DNA of 64,000 nt from Ulvibacterium sp965248315 (lineage in GTDB: Bacteria; Bacteroidota; Bacteroidia; Flavobacteriales; Flavobacteriaceae), in the NCBI RefSeq assembly GCF_965248315.1, contig NZ_CBDFIX010000002.1:1798001-1862000 (forward strand). Direction: 5' to 3'. A program made the translations under genes and the position numbers. The notes beneath the pieces are model-generated. The model had not been told where the DNA came from, searched no databases, and saw nothing but the letters and a program-made list of their open reading frames with translations. This document shows positions 62,635-64,000 of the stretch, one piece after another. Every line of letters starts with the position of its first letter. Within the stretch, counting starts at the first letter, position 1.

Positions 62635-63414
62635 ACTTTTTAATAGACCACCATCTATGGGGATGGAAGTACCGGTAACATACGCCGCCTTATCCGAAGC
62701 CAAAAAAGTGACCAAGTAGCCGTACTCTTCTGGTTTTCCAATTCGTCTTAAAGGAACTCGGGATTCCATTTCCGAACGTACTTCGCCTGTGGAAATACCC
62801 AATTGCTCTGCTTTTTTTACATTGAGTTGCGCGATACGGTCCGTATCAAAATATCCAGTTAGAACGCTGTTTACGGTAATATTATAGGAGCCTACATCTG
62901 TCGCCAAACTTTTGGCCCAGGTAACCACTGCCGCCCGAATCGTGTTTGAAAGGGCCAGATAGGAAAGGGGTTCCCTGACGGATACGGAGGCCACATTAAT
63001 TATGCGTCCCCATTGCTTTTGCTGCATTTGTTTTAAGGCCAGTTCTGTGGTAAATACTACGGTTTTGAACAAGAGATCGAAGGCTTCCTGATAATCTGAT
63101 ACATTTTTTTCCAATGTATTACCAGCGGTCGGTCCCTGGGTATTGTTGACCAAGATATCCACGGAATTGTGCTCAAAATAGCTGGAAATGATTTTTTTAA
63201 AGGCTTCAAAATCATTGAAATCCACCACCAAATATTGATGTGATTGCCCTTGGTCGGTAGGCAAGTCCGAAACAATTTCCTTTAGTTTCTCCTCGCTACG
63301 GGACATCAAGGTTATACTGGCACCGCTTTTTGCCAATTGAGAAGCTATTGCCTTTCCGATACCGCCGCTACTACCGCCGACCAAGGCCTTTTTCCCTTTT
63401 AAATCAATGTTCAT
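62629..63414 (-). CDS. Atypical SDR oxidoreductase without Y-x-x-x-K
   Basis: 261 residues. Cofactor motif GGSSGGIG at 13-20 and NNTQG. In the catalytic segment VASVSVREPLSYLALSNTIRAAV Ser143 is kept but the Tyr and Lys positions read S156 and R160. The fold is SDR; activity may differ. Followed upstream by the cupin gene, same strand. Confidence 0.85.
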   Translation of the reverse strand: MNIDLKGKKALVGGSSGGIGKAIASQLAKSGASITLMSRSEEKLKEIVSDLPTDQGQSHQYLVVDFNDFEAFKKIISSYFEHNSVDILVNNTQGPTAGNTLEKNVSDYQEAFDLLFKTVVFTTELALKQMQQKQWGRIINVASVSVREPLSYLALSNTIRAAVVTWAKSLATDVGSYNITVNSVLTGYFDTDRIAQLNVKKAEQLGISTGEVRSEMESRVPLRRIGKPEEYGYLVTFLASDKAAYVTGTSIPIDGGLLKSL

Positions 63415-63469
63415 GTCTTTTTTTAAGATAAATAGATTGCTCTCTAGTTTTCAAAGGGATACGATCCCA

Positions 63470-63781
63470 TTATCTGTATTCTTCTCTGACCGGGCTAAAA
63501 ACATCCATTAACCTACAGGAGGTCAAAGCCTTTCCTCTATGGGGTGTATGTGGTGGAATTACCACCATATCATCCTTTTCATAGATTTCGGTAATTCCAT
63601 CCAAGGTAAACTCGAATTTTCCTTCCAAAACTTGCATTACTTGTTCATTTTCATGGGAATGCAAAGGGACTTTGGCGTCCTTTTCTACCTCCCAAAAAGC
63701 GATGCTCATATTCTGGGTATGGACAAGTTTGCCATGATAACCGGGCATGATTTCTTTGGAAGGGATATCGGTGAGGTTCAT
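63470..63781 (-). CDS. Small cupin-domain protein
   Basis: 103 residues from the ATG at 63781 (115 from 63817). One double-stranded beta-helix with VPLHSHENEQVMQVLEG (His, His, Glu) and VIPPHTPHRGKA (His). A metal enzyme or sensor; 56 bases before the SDR, likely one operon. Confidence 0.85.
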   Translation of the reverse strand: MNLTDIPSKEIMPGYHGKLVHTQNMSIAFWEVEKDAKVPLHSHENEQVMQVLEGKFEFTLDGITEIYEKDDMVVIPPHTPHRGKALTSCRLMDVFSPVREEYR

Positions 63782-63826
63782 ATGATGGATTCTATCTAAC
63801 GAATATAAAGAATCCATTCAGGAAAG

Positions 63827-63859
63827 AAAACCCCGGAAGGTATTCAAAACCTTTCGGGG
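63827..63859 (-). terminator. Terminator of the gene entering from the right
   Basis: CCCCGGAAGGT/ACCTTTCGGGG, 11-bp stem with one G-T pair; minus-strand TTTTCTTTCC after it. Lies after the OmpA-like end. Confidence 0.65.
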
Positions 63860-63959
63860 CTTTAACTATTTACCTCAATTTTGTAAAGTGGATTTCGATT
63901 ACTTTGTTGGGAGCTGAGGTTTTGTCCCATGTTTCTTCTTGAGAAGTGGTTTTATCCTT

Positions 63960-64000
63960 TTATTCCCATTTAACAATAACCAGTTCACAACGTCTGTTCC
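63960..64000 (-). CDS. C-terminal end of a probable OmpA-family protein (truncated)
   Basis: The open minus-strand frame entering from the right edge reads NRRCELVIVKWE and stops at TAA 63960. N-R-R-x-E-hydrophobic is the final strand of OmpA C-terminal domains. Only 12 residues are seen, so this is tentative. The terminator 100 bases further supports a gene end here. Confidence 0.45.
   Translation of the reverse strand, partial: NRRCELVIVKWE

Overview
The window reads as chromosome of a member of the Bacteroidota, most likely a marine Flavobacteriaceae. The evidence is a PorP/SprF plus OmpA/PD40 pair of the type IX secretion/gliding kind at the left edge, TANNTTTG promoter motifs in place of TATAAT, the DUF6089-uppS-bamA-ompH-ompH envelope block, folK fused to a deoxynucleoside kinase, an HPRT-adenylate kinase fusion, and AT-rich intergenic DNA. 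I see no prophage, insertion sequence, rRNA or CRISPR array. Most of the window is housekeeping.

Layout. 1-2.5 kb: 3' part of a PorP/SprF gene and an OmpA-family PD40 protein. 2.5-5.9 kb (minus): atypical Nramp-fold transporter, SanA-like protein, siroheme synthase and DUF4202. 5.9-7.2 kb: an apparently gene-free stretch that holds a tandem array of tiny 37-codon ORFs on the minus strand, closed by a terminator. 7.2-10.7 kb (minus): a compact catabolic-looking operon (HPS/KGPDC-family lyase, MDR dehydrogenase, SDR, sugar isomerase/epimerase). 10.7-11.4 kb: tRNA-Gly(GCC) and tRNA-Leu(TAA), followed by two degenerate copies of the tRNA-Leu 3' end separated by terminator hairpins. 11.4-22 kb: mutS, a TrmH-type methyltransferase, folK-dNK, sppA, a queuosine-precursor transporter, AsmA and DUF2797. 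22-26 kb: GH3 acyl-amido synthetase-like protein, AraC-type membrane regulator, small lipoprotein, small alpha/beta hydrolase, and a stray copy of the GH3 3' end. 26-30 kb: tig-clpP-clpX and a small membrane protein. 30-35 kb: SGNH lipoprotein, alpha/beta hydrolase-pdxJ, CBS protein, nadK. 35-41 kb: DUF6089, uppS, bamA and two ompH/skp genes. 41-48 kb: glycosyltransferase, methyltransferase, gcvP, a UbiA-like membrane protein, ECF sigma with a tiny ZAS anti-sigma, secreted rhodanese and a 5'-nucleotidase. 48-55 kb: M3 peptidase, purE-purK divergent from hpt-adk, GNAT, obg and a DUF4136 lipoprotein. 55-64 kb: a 2029-residue alpha-2-macroglobulin, TPR protein, atypical SDR, cupin, and the last codons of a probable OmpA-family gene at the right edge.

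The strongest candidate for something undescribed is the microprotein array at 6129-6716. Three near-identical 37-residue ORFs and one diverged 37-residue ORF lie head to tail. The three close copies differ mostly at synonymous sites, which is what selection on a peptide looks like, and they are too short for ordinary gene callers. Second-tier items are the Nramp-like transporter without DPGN, the lyase/dehydrogenase operon of unknown substrate, and the tRNA-Leu tail repeats.
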